A DNA stretch of 64,000 nucleotides from Bretschneidera sinensis (GCA_023935145.1 CM043705.1:55805084-55869083); one strand, 5' to 3'; counted from the first letter of the stretch, positions 36,401 through 48,287 are shown. The notes: generated from the sequence alone by a model not told the origin. Numbers and translations: made by a program.

Positions 36401-36960
36401 ATCTGTGCATAAAGAAGGTCTACAACTCAATCAGACAGAAAGGAAATGTGGTCAGTTGGGCCTCATTGGTGTGGAATGATCACTGCCCCCCTAAGCACTC
36501 CTTTATTCTTTGGCTGGCCATACAGAACAGGCTTCTCACAAAGGATAGACTTCAGCTGGAAGGAGATGACAAACTCTGCCCCCTATGTAAAGAGCAAGAT
36601 GAATACAGGGAGCACCTTTTCTTCTCATACAGGATCAGTAAGGAAACATGGAAGTCCATCAAAGAATGGCTTGGTTGCAGAAGATAAATGACTACAATAG
36701 AAAGTGCAATCAAGTGGACCCAAAAAGTAAGAAGAACTGGCCCCCCAGCCATAGCAAAAAGGATAGCCCTAGCTTGCACAGTGTACAACACATGGATGGC
36801 TAGAAATGATAAACTTTTTGAGCAAACTCCTGTTCAACCTATCAGCCTAGCCAAGAAGATCCAAATTGTAATTTATAGAATTGTGTATGCTTTTTGCCCT
36901 GAGATTAGGCTTCTTTTGCAAGCTTATTTTTGTTTTGCCTTTGTTTTGCTCTCATTGTAA
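33492..36960 (+). pseudogene. LINE ORF2 (endonuclease and reverse transcriptase), broken
   Basis: The first 570 codons (33492-35204) hold the endonuclease, with YWNIRGFHKP, LGDFNNVF and SDHSP, and then RT motifs such as KSLGPDGY and FRPIACCNVIYKIISKILA. The second part (35446-36240) holds the catalytic FADDLI at about 35625. The third (36253-36687) holds the C-terminal WNDHCPPKHSFILWLA block and a CPLCKE zinc-type motif with HLFF. Only a few lesions separate the parts, so the insertion is moderately young. The enzyme would have primed reverse transcription at a nicked target. Confidence 0.93.
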
Positions 36961-37075
36961 TTCCCCTGGGTATGCCATGAGATGAAGTATGCATTCTGCC
37001 CAGAGATTAGGCTTCTTTTGTAAGCTTATTTTTGTTTTCTGTATATACTCCCATTGTAAATCCCCTGGGTATGCC
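36901..37075 (+). repeat. 102-bp tandem duplication in the LINE 3' UTR
   Basis: GAGATTAGGCTTCTTTTG at 36901 recurs at 37003, followed in both copies by AAGCTTATTTTTGTTTT and CCCCTGGGTATGCC. Confidence 0.9.
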
Positions 37076-37138
37076 CAGTGATTTTTATACATTTTTGATT
37101 AATACAAGCTTTATTTATTGATCAAAAAAAAAAAAAAA

Positions 37139-37894
37139 GGAACGAAAGTGAAATTTGTTGTGATTATCTTTTCTTATTAATAAAAATAATTATTGGATTT
37201 AAAATTATTAAATATTGATATATAATAAAAAAAAAGCTTGTCAAAAATTGAATTTGTCACCTAATAATCTGAAGAGTTTATATTTAATATACTGTCGATG
37301 TATACTTTTCAAGGAAACTCATATTGCTTCATCATTAAATTAGTAAATAAACTCTTTTGAAATTCTAAAACATAAATTTTATATTAAAATTAATTACGGA
37401 ATTGTGAACTTTTCCCCTTTTTTGATACGATGATCCTATTACAAATTGGCTTTATAAGATATATTTTCTCCCTATTAGTCTGTGGCACCCTCACATAAAA
37501 GGAACGATCAGTTCCTATGTTAACCATCATAGTGCAAGAGTTAATTCATTCCATGAAACTGTGTAAGGTTAAATACGGCTTGATGACAATCAATAGAGAT
37601 GGGTGCGGACAGTCCGTCGCGAGTCAAACAGATGTGAGTTAAAAATACTCCCTTTTAAATGAGTCTATTTTTTTTTAATCTATATCTGACTCATTTTTAT
37701 GCAAATGAAGCTGTGAGTTATCCACTAAAAAATTTTTAACCTATTTTTTTACCAGTATCTCAATACACGCGTACGCGTGTGTTGGTATCTTCTTCTATTA
37801 AATTAATTAGCCACATAAACATGTTGATGTAGTATATGTGAATGAAATAAGTACTCATTGTCAGATGATGCATAAATTTTTTATTGATATGTTC
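37139..37894. other. AT-rich intergenic DNA, nothing recognised
   Basis: No open frame or element boundary could be supported before the start of element E-like sequence. Confidence 0.5.
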
Positions 37895-38299
37895 TGTTGA
37901 TGCCTAAAATCTGCAGATGAGCTGGTGGTCAATGCTTTGACGGTCTACACAGAGAAGTATGGGTGAGCTAGAGAGTCACTAGAGGGGAGAAAAGGGTGAT
38001 ACCTCCTGGGACTCTCCGACACTCTTATCAATACAAGATCTTGAGAAAATGGGAGAATTTTGATAAGTTCTTTAGTAATGAGTTCGTAAAACTGAAGATG
38101 GTTTGGATTCACATACCTTGGGTCTTTTATAGTACTCAGAGGTGGGGTTGGCCACGTGCGGGGGATTGGGCAATCTCAGAGATCCCGTTCTTCCTGCGAG
38201 GGGTCTAGTCACGTGTCTTGGGATGGCCTAATCCCTACAATCACGATTATAGTCTTGCGCAAGGGAGCTCGTGAGTGACGATGGTGTTACTAACTGCTC

Positions 38300-38431
38300 G
38301 TCCATGTGTCGTCAGAATATTGGAGGGTAGCTGTCCACGTGTCATCAGGCTATTGGATGACAGTTGTCCACGTGACATCAGGCTATTGGATGGCAACTGT
38401 CCACGCGTCATCAGGTTATTGGATGGTGAAT
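38300..38431 (+). repeat. Four 33-bp repeats with G-box/ABRE-like cores
   Basis: Units start at 38300, 38333, 38366 and 38399, each with GTCCAYG-G followed by CATCAGGCTATTGGATG-like text. Their cores are CATGTGTC, CACGTGTC, CACGTGAC and CACGCGTC. More CACGTG sites lie just upstream near 38152 and 38211. The ACGTGTC form equals the ABA-response core; a role is inference. Confidence 0.85.
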
Positions 38432-38518
38432 TATTGGCTGTATCAAAGCCCCCACTTCCTTAAGTACATTTATATGCTCTAAGGAAGTATGATGGGACTT
38501 TGGTATTGGAGATAGTGG

Positions 38519-38834
38519 TCCGAGCATATGAGTAGTAGTCAATATGCTCGGTAATCAATATGCTCGACCTTGGAGATGTTGGTCCGAGCCTATGAGCATC
38601 AATCAATATGCTCGGTCTTGGAGACGTTGGTCCGAGCATATGAGCAGTAGTCAATATGCTTGGCCTTGGAGACGTTGGTCCGAGCATATGAGCAATAGTC
38701 AACATGCTCGGCCTTAGAGACATTGGTTTGAGCATATGAGCAGCAGTCAACATGCTCGGCCTTAAAGACATTGGTCCAAGCATATGAGCAACAATCAACA
38801 TGCTCGGTCTTGGAGACATTGGTCCTAGCATATG
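38519..38834 (+). repeat. 48-bp minisatellite of element E, left block
   Basis: Units begin GTCCGAGCATATGAGC and recur at 38582, 38630, 38678, 38726, 38774 and 38822. Each contains GAGCATAT and, 12-13 nt later, ATATGCTC, so each unit can fold into a hairpin. The block stops inside a unit where solo LTR A has inserted. Confidence 0.95.
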
Positions 38835-38839
38835 AGAAG

Positions 38840-40200
38840 TGATAAGCGCTTAAATAATATTCATATTTAAGCCCCTTAATTTACATGTGTTAAGCTCTTT
38901 GTCTATACGTTTTAGTCTGTTTTACTTCATTTTGTGTGTTTCACATGTTTTTATAGGTCTTGGAGAAAAAGGAAGCAGTTTTGGCACTTAAGGGAAGAAG
39001 CCTAGAAATCCTGGAGCAGCTTCTGGTCAAAGTGCGATCGATCGCACTACTGCATGCGATCGAGCACACATGCGATCGTTCGCACACATGAAGGATCGAG
39101 CGCAGTAATGCGATTGAGCGCAGTAATGCTATCGAGCACAAGACGCATGCGATCGAGCGCACATGTACGGGCGTGAACAATAAACTGCAGAACCCTATTT
39201 TGGAAATAACCCTATTTTGGAAATAACTTTATTTTGGAAATAAAGGAGTTTTGTGTTTTAAGAAAGTTTAGGAACTCATGAGCCTTCTAGGACTACTCAA
39301 GCCCTATAAATACACCTGTAAAGCACACATAAATAATCACTTCTTCTATCTTTTACTTTTAGCTTGGAGAAGGAAACTGTTGAGGAGAATTGACGACTCT
39401 TCTCTCGGGTTTCTTCTTTCATTTTTATTTTATTATGTGTAATTAAATTCTTAGTAAGGGCTTGGTTGAACCCCTAATTATGTTTATTCAATAATTAGTA
39501 TTGGCACCTTTGCGATATTTATGTTGTGTTGCTTAACTTGATTAATACCTGCTTTTATTTAAATTCCTCATATGTGTGTGTCTGATCAACGTATGCATGT
39601 GGTATGGATTAGTTAGCTGAATCAATTTGGATGATCAAGTCCTGGGTTCAACAATAGTAACAAAAGATATCCACGCCAGATTCTTGGGTTAATCAACATG
39701 AGAAACCGGGAGTAGATACCATGCCCTAGGTCTCATGTGGTTGTCGATTTCCAAAGATCTTATGCTCTCTTAAGGAACAACTCAGTAGATACCATGCTGA
39801 ATCCCTTAAGAAAGAGAAGAGTTAGGGTAGATATCATGCCTAACTCATTGCTTAGGGAAATTAATAGCTTAAGGAGTAGATACTATGCCCTTAAGTTGAC
39901 AAACATTAGGTATACATGGCATGATAAAAGCATTGGCATACTGTTATATTGTGGTAGCATAATTAGTGGTGGATATCAAGCCCCTATGCCTTTATCCTTA
40001 TTATTTTATCTTTATCAAAATCAACCCTTTTATTATTTCTATCTTTTTATATTGCAAAACTAATTCTAAATTGAAATTCACCAATCCCTATGGAGATGAT
40101 CCTGTATTCGCACACTATACTACGCTGTTGACCTTGTGCACTTGCAAGTAAAACGAGTGTGATTATTTACTTATTTATTTAGGTATATTATCGCATAACA
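38840..40200 (+). mobile_element. Solo LTR A, 1361 bp, TSD AGAAG
   Basis: It starts TGATAAGCGCTT and ends CGCATAACA, flanked by AGAAG at 38835-38839 and 40201-40205. There is no internal region, which fits LTR-LTR recombination. A palindromic GATC cluster lies at 39032-39170 and a TATAAATA at 39305-39312. Its first 100 bases resemble the start of the LTR of element C, so it is of the same wide family. Confidence 0.93.
39032..39172 (+). repeat. Palindromic GATCGAGCGCAC cluster in LTR A
   Basis: It holds the 16-bp perfect palindrome GTGCGATCGATCGCAC at 39032-39047 and several GCGATCGAGCGCA-type words, located upstream of the TATA box. Confidence 0.85.
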
Positions 40201-40205
40201 AGAAG

Positions 40206-40312
40206 CAGTCAATATGCTTAGCCTTGGAAACATTGGTCTGACCATATGAGCAGCAGTTAATATGCTCGGCCTTGGAGACGTTGGTCCGAGCATATGAGCA
40301 GCTGATGAGAGT
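40206..40312 (+). repeat. 48-bp minisatellite of element E, middle block
   Basis: It completes the unit cut by LTR A, holds one full unit, and begins another unit that is cut by element B at 40313. Confidence 0.93.
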
Positions 40313-41609
40313 CATAAAACGCATCTTACATGTACTTATTTATTAGCATTTTAGGGTTGATCGAGGTTTGAATCACACTTTTATACCTTAATAACTCTAA
40401 AGTGATGTTCTTAGATGATTAACTTATTTCGGTGCATTATTAGGTATTTTATGTTTGAAAGAGATGGAAAAGCTATCATTGCTTAAAGCTCGAAGATTCC
40501 ATGCACATCGGAGTGAAGGAGTGCTTCCGAAAGGACAAAACAAAGAGTTTATGAGCAAGAAGCCCTTCAGCGGAAGCCTAGGCGCCCAGAACCTACACCT
40601 AACCAAGACTAGTGAGCGCCTAGGTGCCTAGAAACCAGGGTCGTGGAGCCCAGAAGGTTGCCTCACTAAAGATCAGGCCAAGCCGCGGTGTACATAAATG
40701 AGAGCCGCGGCACGCACACGATCCCCTTCTCCGAGTTATGACCTAATTAAGACTTTAATGATAGTTTAAACCCTAAAAACACCCTTGGACCTTTTGTATT
40801 ATAAATAGATCACTTAGGGTTTAAGAAGAGAACATCGAAGGAGGCTGGAAACAAAGAAGAGAGCTCGACATTATTGTGTTCAAGCATGAGCCCCATGGCT
40901 AACTAATCTCTAAGCAAGGCAAAGGGATGAATCCCTAGGTGTAGTTGTTCTTATTTTTCTTTCTTAATTCAATTGTAAGGATTTATTGTTAAAGTATTGT
41001 TTATGATTTACTCTTTAAACAAGAAGAATTGAGGTTCATGTGACAGCTGCACTTTGTGTTCTTCTTACCTTAGATTTTCTTAATCCGGTGATTGCATGCT
41101 TCTTCTCCATATAAGTCTAGTCAAGCTTTTCTTATGTCAAGTTGTTTGGATGTGATTGAGACCGGTAGTTTATCTTTTAGGTTTGTCTATTACTGTGATA
41201 TTGTGATTGAGATATATTATTGTTTCTTGATAAACCTATAGGATAGGTCATGCATGCTTGAATCGAAAGAAAAGAGTACTTCATAGAAATTACATTAGGG
41301 TTTACATTTACTTTAATTGAATATTTACCGATTGCTTATTTGGGATGTGAAACTTGCAATCGACATAAAAATAATTGAATTAAAGATTGGAATAAGGCAA
41401 CGAACCTAGGGAGGATTCCCGGAACCTTGTTGTTTCTTTATCATATATTTCAATATATTTACACAATTATTTCATCATTCATATCTTCTCACTTGATTGT
41501 TATTGTTCGTGTTAAGGTTTGCATTTTTCCTTTGTAGATCGCTTTTCTCTGTGGAATCAACACCCCAAAGCTGTGCTACAACTACCGCGTTATACTCTGG
41601 GCATAATCA
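40313..41609 (+). repeat. 5' LTR of element B
   Basis: It begins TGATGAGAGTCATAAAACGC and ends GCATAATCA. TATAAATA lies at 40800-40807. Upstream of it is a cluster of inverted words CCTAGGCGCC and GCGCCTAGG (about 40575-40635). The 3' copy differs by substitutions and by an extra roughly 22-bp CCTAGGCGCC-bearing repeat. Confidence 0.93.
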
Positions 41610-41614
41610 AATTT

Positions 41615-41632
41615 TGGCGCCGTTGCCGAGGA
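41615..41632 (+). other. tRNA-Asp primer binding site of element B
   Basis: TGGCGCCGTTGCCGAGGA complements the 3' end of plant tRNA-Asp(GUC) with one mismatch, five bases after the LTR. Confidence 0.85.
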
Positions 41633-41760
41633 GACACACTTAAGTACAAGGAAGATTGTCAACTTTGAGATAAGACAATAATATCGTTCTTTGCTCTTTG
41701 TTTTGATTTTCTAATTTTTATTTTTATGTTTTATTTGTTTCCCTCTAATCCTTTTAGTGT

Positions 41761-43430
41761 ATGCTTAGGCCAAGAGATTCGCGAGGTAGATTCATTAAGA
41801 GACCTGAAATAGAGTTACCTTCTCCTCCCACGTCCGTTAGTGAAACCTCGCCTAGATCAAACCATAATACACACCCAAGTGAGAATTTAGAGGATATTGT
41901 TAACATGGCCGAAAATAATAATGAGAATGATGCTAGGACACTTAAAGACTATCTGCACCCTAGCCGAATGGCCACACCATCCTGCATCATGTTCCCCCCT
42001 AATGTTCAACAATCTGATTTTAAGCCGGGTATGATCCAGTTGTTACCAACCTTCCATGGATTTGAGAATGAAAACCCCTATATCCATATTAGGGAATTTG
42101 AGGATGTAGTAGCAACCTTTCAAGGTAGGGCTGATATGGTAGACACTGTCAAACTTTGATTTTTCCCTTTTTCACTTAAGGAAAAAGCCAAGGTTTAGCT
42201 GTACTCGTTAAGGCCTAGGTCTATAGGTAGGAGGGATGAGATGACTCAAGTTTTCTTTCAAAAACACTTCCCAACCCATAAGACCAATAACCTCAAGAGA
42301 CAAATCTCAAACTTTGCACAAAAGGAGAGTGAAACTTTATATCAAGTTTGGGAACGTTTCAAAGACCTTTTGAATTCTTGTCCACACCATGGGTATGAGA
42401 GTTGGCGGGTAGTTAGCTATTTCTATGATGGACTTCTAAGTAGAGAAAGACAGTTCATAGAAATGATGTGTAATGAAAATTTTCTGCAGAAAGACCCCGA
42501 CCAAGCCATAGATTTCTTAGATGACCTATCGGAAAAAGCCCACACTTGGACAGGACCAAATGCCATGGAAAGCACTAAGAGAAATCAACTCGCTGGGATT
42601 TATCAACTTAGGGAAGAGGACAGCCTTAAAGCCCGTTTAGAGGCCCTAACTAAGGAAATTGAAGCCTTAAAAACCAAGGATGCTAGAGCCCTCGAACCGG
42701 TTGCTAGGGTAGAGTCCCATGAACCTTGTTTTATGTGTAATGGGTAGATCATCTACCTAGGGATTGTCCAGCTTATTTTGAGATGAAGAGAGAGTGTAAT
42801 GCTGTAGGTATACTCTTTAGGAAACTAGACTCACCCTACTCTAACACCTATAATCTCGGTTGGAAGAATCACCCTAATTTTAGTTGGAGATCCAATATGC
42901 AACCTCCTGCCCAATCTAGTACCTGATGGCAACCGGAAACAACCTTATTTAATGCACCTCAACAGTCTTTACCTTTGGAGGATATGTTTAAATCATTTAT
43001 GTAAGTACATGCCAAGAGTGTGGAAGAGCAGGGCAAAATAAATCAACGGTTGTTAGAGGAGCAACAAGTGATCAAAGAGGAACAAAAGGTGATAAAGGGT
43101 CAACTCACCAAGTTGACTAGTTTCTTGAAGATTCAAGAACAAGGTCGTTTTCCTTTGCAGCCATAACCTAATCCAAGGGGACAACATATGGCACAAACCT
43201 CCAATCTTGAAAATCAACAAGTTAGAAAGGTTAATGCCATAATCACTCATAGTGGTAAAACAATTGATGGGCCCACTCTACTATCAAACTTGAGCAGCAA
43301 GGATGAAGCCCCCAAGGAACAAGAGGCCCATAATGATTATTCTCCACCGATGCCTTTCCCTCAAGCTCTCCTTAAACCTAGGGAGATAAATTCAGCATTG
43401 AAAGGTGAGATTTTTGAATAACTTCAGCAT
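41761..43430 (+). pseudogene. Element B gag, broken
   Basis: It reads from MLRPRDSRGRFIKRP through MIQLLPTFHGFENENPYIHI, typical of Athila-like gag. After stops at 42157 (TGA) and near 42196 (TAG, in place of Trp), it continues open at 42241-42747 with KRQISNFAQKESETLYQVWE and a CFMCNG start of a zinc knuckle. A last open piece is 43188-43421. Few lesions are present. Confidence 0.88.
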
Positions 43431-44179
43431 GTTAAAATTAACCTCCCTCTTCTTCATATTATAAAACAGGTCCCCAACTATGCCAAAGTCATCAAGGATC
43501 TATGCACACTCAAAAGGAGGCACAATGTGAAGAAGGCAACATTCTTAACGGAGCAAGCAAGTGTAGTAATTGACAGCAAGACACCGTCCAAATATAAAGA
43601 TCCGGGCTATCCAACAGTGGCTTGCCAAATTGAAAACAAATCTTGTGGTCAAGCATTGTTAGATTTGGGTGCTAGTGTGAACCTCATGCTATACTCCATG
43701 TACTTACAGCTCGGTTTATGTGAGATCAAACCAACCTCCGTGGTATTTCAATTAGTGGATAGATCGGTAAGAAAACCAAGAGGTATTGTGAAAGATGTTT
43801 TGTTGCAAATTGATAATTTCTATTATCCTGTTAACTTTTTGGTTTTAGATACTATTTCTATGGTGAATATGGAGTTCAAAATTCCTTTGATACTTGGAAG
43901 ACCATTCCTTGCCACCGCCAATGCCCTCATTAATTGTAGGAATGACCTAATGACATTATCATTTGGAAATAGGATTCTAGAGGTAAATTTTTTTGAGTCT
44001 CAAGGCAACCACATGAAAAGGATGAGTATTTCGACACTTACATAATTGATAAGCTTAATTTGGAGGATGAGCACATTAAAGATAATTCTAACTCTTTGGA
44101 ATTCCCTTCTAATAATTTTAATTTCAATGATTCCTCAATCTATCCCCATGTCGTTAATGTTGTTGTTGTTTTTGATAAG
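43431..44179 (+). pseudogene. Element B protease region
   Basis: The open stretch 43527-44045 contains CGQALLDLGASVNLM, then a LILGRPFLATANALINCRN block. This is the Athila-type retropepsin, where DLGAS replaces the usual DTGA or DSGA. Coding continues past a stop as a linker to 44179, where element C begins. Confidence 0.88.
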
Positions 44180-45576
44180 TGATTATGCCCAAAGAGTAAC
44201 GCAGTAATTGTAGCACAGCTTTGGGGTGTCGATTCCACAGGAAAACAAGTTAACTACAAAATAAGGTGTGAACCTTAACATAAACGATAAAAGATTAAAT
44301 GGAAGAATCTGAGTTGTGAGCAAATTGTGTAAATAGATTGAAGAATATGATGGATAGATATAACAAGGTTATGGGAATCCTCCCTAGGTTCATTGCCTTA
44401 TTCTAATCTTGATTCAATTATTTTTATCTTGATTGTAAGTTTCACATCCCAAACAGGCAATCGACAAATATTCAATTAAGCACAAATAAACTCTAATGTA
44501 ATTGTTATGAAGTACTCTTTACTTTCAAGCACACATGACCTAATTTATAAATTATCAAGAAACAACAATATATCATAATGACAATACTGCAGTAATGGAA
44601 AAATCTATAAGAGAAATCTACCGGACTCAATCACACCTCAACAACATCACATAAGAAGAGCATGACTATACTTATATGGGGGAGGAAGATGCAATCACCG
44701 GACTAATGGAAAATCTTCTAATTAGATTAAATAATAAATCATAACAATGTTTAATAATTCAAAACTATAACTAAATCAATAAAGGAAAATAAGAACAACT
44801 ACACCTAGGGATTCATCCTTTTGCCTTGCTTGGAGATTAGCTGGCCATGGAGCTCATGCTTCCTTGAGTTGCCTCCGGCCTCTCAATGATCTCCCCATTG
44901 GTAGCAAAGCTTTGGAGATTCCTCAGCTTGACCTCCAAAAGTTCACTGGGTTCCTCCTAAAGGCCCTCCGGATTTGCTCCTAAAGGCCCTTTGGATCTAA
45001 TCCCTGATGATTCCCAAAGCTGAAGTGGAGTGGGGCTTTTATAGGAAAACTCCCGGAGTGCTATGTGTTTTCTATCCGATGTGGGATACTGCCCGAGTGC
45101 ACTCGATCACAGTTTGGTGCGCTCGAGAGCACTATGGTGCACTGCAAGGTATTTCTGACCGATGTGGGATGTCGTGAGTGCGCACTTGCGATCGATCGTA
45201 GGTCTGGTGCGCTCGAGCGCACTAGGCATCTTCCAGCTTAACCTTCGTCTACTAAAACTGCCATAACTTTCTCTAGAAAAATCATTTTTATGAGCCATAA
45301 AATTCTCCAGAAAATAGACTTCTGGATCTTTCTAAGCATATATGGCTCATCTCTTGGTTCTTCCTGAATCAATACAGTTTAATTTGCAAAAATGACTAAT
45401 CTGTACGGGAAATTCTGGCAATTTAGTGAAACTCCTTTCTAAGTGCTTCCTTTTATTCAAAAATCTGCAACACATAGAAAACCTAGAAAATATATAAAAT
45501 AAAGTGAAATAACACAACTAAGAACCTAACAACTGTAAATTAAGGGGCTTAAATATAACTATCTAAGCACTTATCA
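44180..45576 (-). repeat. 3' LTR of element C
   Basis: On the minus strand it starts TGATAAGTGCTTAGATAG and ends GGGCATAATCA. A minus-strand TATAAAAG lies at 45036-45043. Upstream of that is the palindromic cluster (about 45090-45230) with GCGATCGATCG and GCGCTCGAGCGC words. Confidence 0.93.
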
Positions 45577-46946
45577 CACCCCCCAACTTATATATTGCTA
45601 GTCCCTTAGCAATACAAAGACTAAAACTAAATAATAAAAAAAACAAAGAACATAAAGATGAATCCATCATTCAAGGTATCCTAAAATTTAAGCATCACAC
45701 AAAACTATGATATTTAGTCATGAGCAAGCTTAAAATGTCAACCCATCTCCGCAATGAATAAGAATTTTAAAATCTACTTACTTACAATAGGCAAGCTAAG
45801 GCATCACATGTCTGACTCAGTGTAAAGTGAATTAGAATAAAAAAGATGAGGCTTCTAAATAATTTCAAAGTGTAATGTTTCTATGTCTCAAGATTCACAT
45901 AATTTCTCATCAGAATGAACGACGACATAGTTTTATTTTTCTTTCTCTTTTATTATAAGGCTCTGCTATGTTTAGTTCCTTTAAGCTTTCTAATTGACCC
46001 ATGTAGCAAGTGTTGAGTCAATGACTCCCAAACCAGATGGTTTTAGGGCATTATATGTAAAGGCACCCCTAAGGACTTACTAACTCGAGTTAAGAAGGCT
46101 ACAAAACTAAACAAGCTTTAATGCTACCAAGCAAAATTCCCACCATTTGACGTGAACACTCACTGCTTACTGAGGCAAGAGGTCCAGTTACTCAGTGAAA
46201 ATTTTCTCGATGATAATTATGAATAAAATTCCCACCTTTTGACGTGAACACTCACTACTTACTGAGGTAAGAGGTCCAGTTACTCAGTGGAAAGTTTATC
46301 AATGACCATCCTTAGCATTTTTTTTTACTCTTGTATGCCCACGTGTTCATCTAACGAGTCATCCAGTTTTGGTTAGGCCATGGAGACATACACATTGAAA
46401 TTATATGTTATACCTCACATAGTTATGTGCTAATGTGCTCGTGTCAGATTAGATCAAACATGTAAATTCTCAAATGCCTAAAGTAAGTAACAAAATTTTA
46501 AAACTTTATCATCAAATCATGTGTTCAAGATTTTAAGCTCACCACTGACATCACATCACAGTATTGTTTAGGTCAACTAAAATTTAAAAAACAACATGAA
46601 CATGCATTTATCTCCTCTCTTAAAAAAAATAAAAAGATAATACTGAAGTTACACCACCCCCCCAACGTAATTGAGACATTGTCCTCAATGTTTAAGAATC
46701 AAATTTGAATGGGGAGTACTAAAAGGGTAGAATACACTTGATGAGTGACGTGATGAGTGACATGGGTAGCCCACTAAGTACCAAAAGTGGTAACGTGAAT
46801 TGATAAAATGAAACTAACCTGCAAACAAAAAGAAAAAGAAAGAAAATACAATAAAATAAAAATAAAGCAAAACAAATCATATATGCGTGGTGTTGTCAAG
46901 GTGAATAGACCGGATCCATTAGTGGAATTTCTTCCACCTCCGGATC
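45577..46946 (-). other. Post-pol non-coding region of element C
   Basis: It carries, in minus order: a hairpin ACATTG-AGGA-CAATGT (46676-46691), a G-rich polypurine-like copy (about 46656-46668), a duplicated conserved block (46133-46310), a stem-loop TATTGCTA-AGGGAC-TAGCAATA (45593-45614), and the 3' polypurine tract beside the LTR. No protein frame is evident. The same landmarks occur in D. Confidence 0.8.
46133..46316 (-). repeat. 92-bp tandem duplication of a conserved post-pol block
   Basis: AAAATTCCCACC at 46133 recurs at 46225. Each unit holds TGACGTGAACACTCACT and GAGGTCCAGTTACTCAGTG. Element D has one copy, in the opposite orientation of the window, at about 56830-56895. Confidence 0.92.
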
Positions 46947-48287
46947 TTACCTATCAATTAAAATTTTAAGCCCTTGACCATTTACTTTAAAATTCTGACC
47001 ATTCCTAGTATCCTCTATTTCTACCGCCCCAGTTTCAAAAGCATTTTTTACTATAAAAGGGCTGGTCCACCTCGACCTAAGTTTGCCTGGGTGCTTATGG
47101 AGTCTAGAATCGTATAAGAGCACCCGATCATTAGGTTTAAATGTTTTCCTCATATTATTTTTGTCATGGAATACTTTCATTTTGCCTTATAGATTTTAGA
47201 GTTGTCATAAGCATCATTTCTTAACTCCTCTAACTCGGTCAACTAGTATTTCCTAAGCTTACCCGCTTCTCCTATGTCAAAATTGAAAGACTTGGTGGCC
47301 CAATAAGCTCGATGCTCGAGCTCTACAAGTAAGTGGCAAGGCTTTTCAAAGACAAGCCGATAAGGTGACATACCTAAGGGAGTTTTAAAGGCTTTACAGT
47401 AAGCCCAAAGCGCATCAACTAGTCTCAAAGACCAATCCTTGCGATCCGGGTTAACCGTTTTTTCTAAAATTAGTTTAATTTCCCTATTAGCAAGCTCTAC
47501 TTGTCCACTAGTCTGAGGGTGGTATGCAGTAGAAATTTTATGTAACACCCCATATTTTCTCATTAAAGCTTAAAAAGAACGGTTGCAAAAATGTGTACCT
47601 TGATCACTAATTATAGCAGGTACCAAATCGAGATAACACATTTTCTTTAAGAAATTTAATTACCGTTCTATTATCGTTGTTTCGGTAAGCTACTGCCTCT
47701 ACCCACTTAGATACATAATCTATTGCCATGATGATATATTGGTATCCGAAGGAAAGAGGAAAGGGTCCCATGAAATCGATGCCCCAACAATCAAAGATTT
47801 CAATTACTAAAATGGGGTTTAGGGGCATCATATTTCGGCAAGACACAGCTCCTAACTTTTGACACCTTTCACATGAGCGACAATAGGTGTTTGCATCTTT
47901 AAACAAGGTAGACCAATAAAATCCACACTGCAAAATTTTTGCAGCGGTTTTTTTCATTGAAAAGTGGCCTCCACAAGCTTGGGAATGACAAAATTCTAAG
48001 ACACTTGCAATCTCCTCATTAGGGATGCAATGCCTTAGAATTTCGTCAGGGCAGTACTTAAAAAGATAGGGGTCATCCCAATAGAAATTACATACCTCAT
48101 ATAAGAATTTCCTCTTGTCTTGAGCACTCCAATCCATTGGTATCTCACTTATAGCCAAATAATTCACGATGTGAGCAAACCATGGTAAAGAAGTAACAGA
48201 GAGTAAATGCTCATCGAGAAAGTCATCTTTGATTGGCATGTTGTCAAAGGTGTGCTCAAATGTGAGCCTTAAAATATGGTCGGCCAC
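46947..48287 (-). pseudogene. Element C integrase, broken
   Basis: The open stretch 47607-48287 has the H-H-C-C zinc region (HCIPNEEIASVLEFCHSQ to CRSCERCQ) and the first catalytic Asp in CWGIDFMGPFP. A frameshift follows RFGT. The next piece has a readable ISDQGTHF (second Asp) and GQVELANRE (Glu) in 47243-47563. The C-terminal domain is in 46947-47180, after a further lost A. Integrase inserts the cDNA; this copy is inactive as it stands. Confidence 0.9.

Larger units (their letters stand above)
33480..37138 (+). mobile_element. L1-type LINE, 5' truncated, with poly(A) tail
   Basis: It carries an ORF2 with endonuclease, RT and C-terminal zf-RVT domains, then a 3' UTR with a tandem repeat and a run of A at 37124-37138. 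No ORF1 (gag-like) is found. ORF2 is cut by TAG (35202), TGA (35343), a one-base C expansion near 35500, TAG (36238) and TAA (36685). A target duplication was not identified. Confidence 0.93.
37895..38839 (+). mobile_element. Element E, left part (LTR or promoter region)
   Basis: A possible start is TGTTGATGCC at 37895. The sequence then carries a CTCCTGGGACTCTCCGACACTC block common in plant repeats, a 33-bp array, and the 48-bp minisatellite that resumes at 40206 and 62380. It continues, after the nested insertions, to the ORF at 63204. Whether E is an LTR element or another class is unresolved, as no PBS or second LTR is visible. Confidence 0.5.

Noticed and set aside
38460..38831. 123-codon ORF with 16-residue repeats as a repeat protein
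   Set aside because: It is just the translation of the 48-bp minisatellite on the minus strand.
38519..38834. Regularly spaced repeats that look like a CRISPR array
   Set aside because: The whole 48-bp unit repeats with no unique spacers and no cas genes, in plant DNA. It is a minisatellite.
39032..39172. GCGATCGC-like words suggesting cyanobacterial (HIP1) contamination
   Set aside because: They lie inside LTRs with plant retrotransposon ends, PBS and coding, so they belong to the plant elements.
45577..46946. Possible env-like gene after pol in element C
   Set aside because: Athila relatives may carry one, but no long frame, signal peptide or membrane span could be read here or in the matching region of D.
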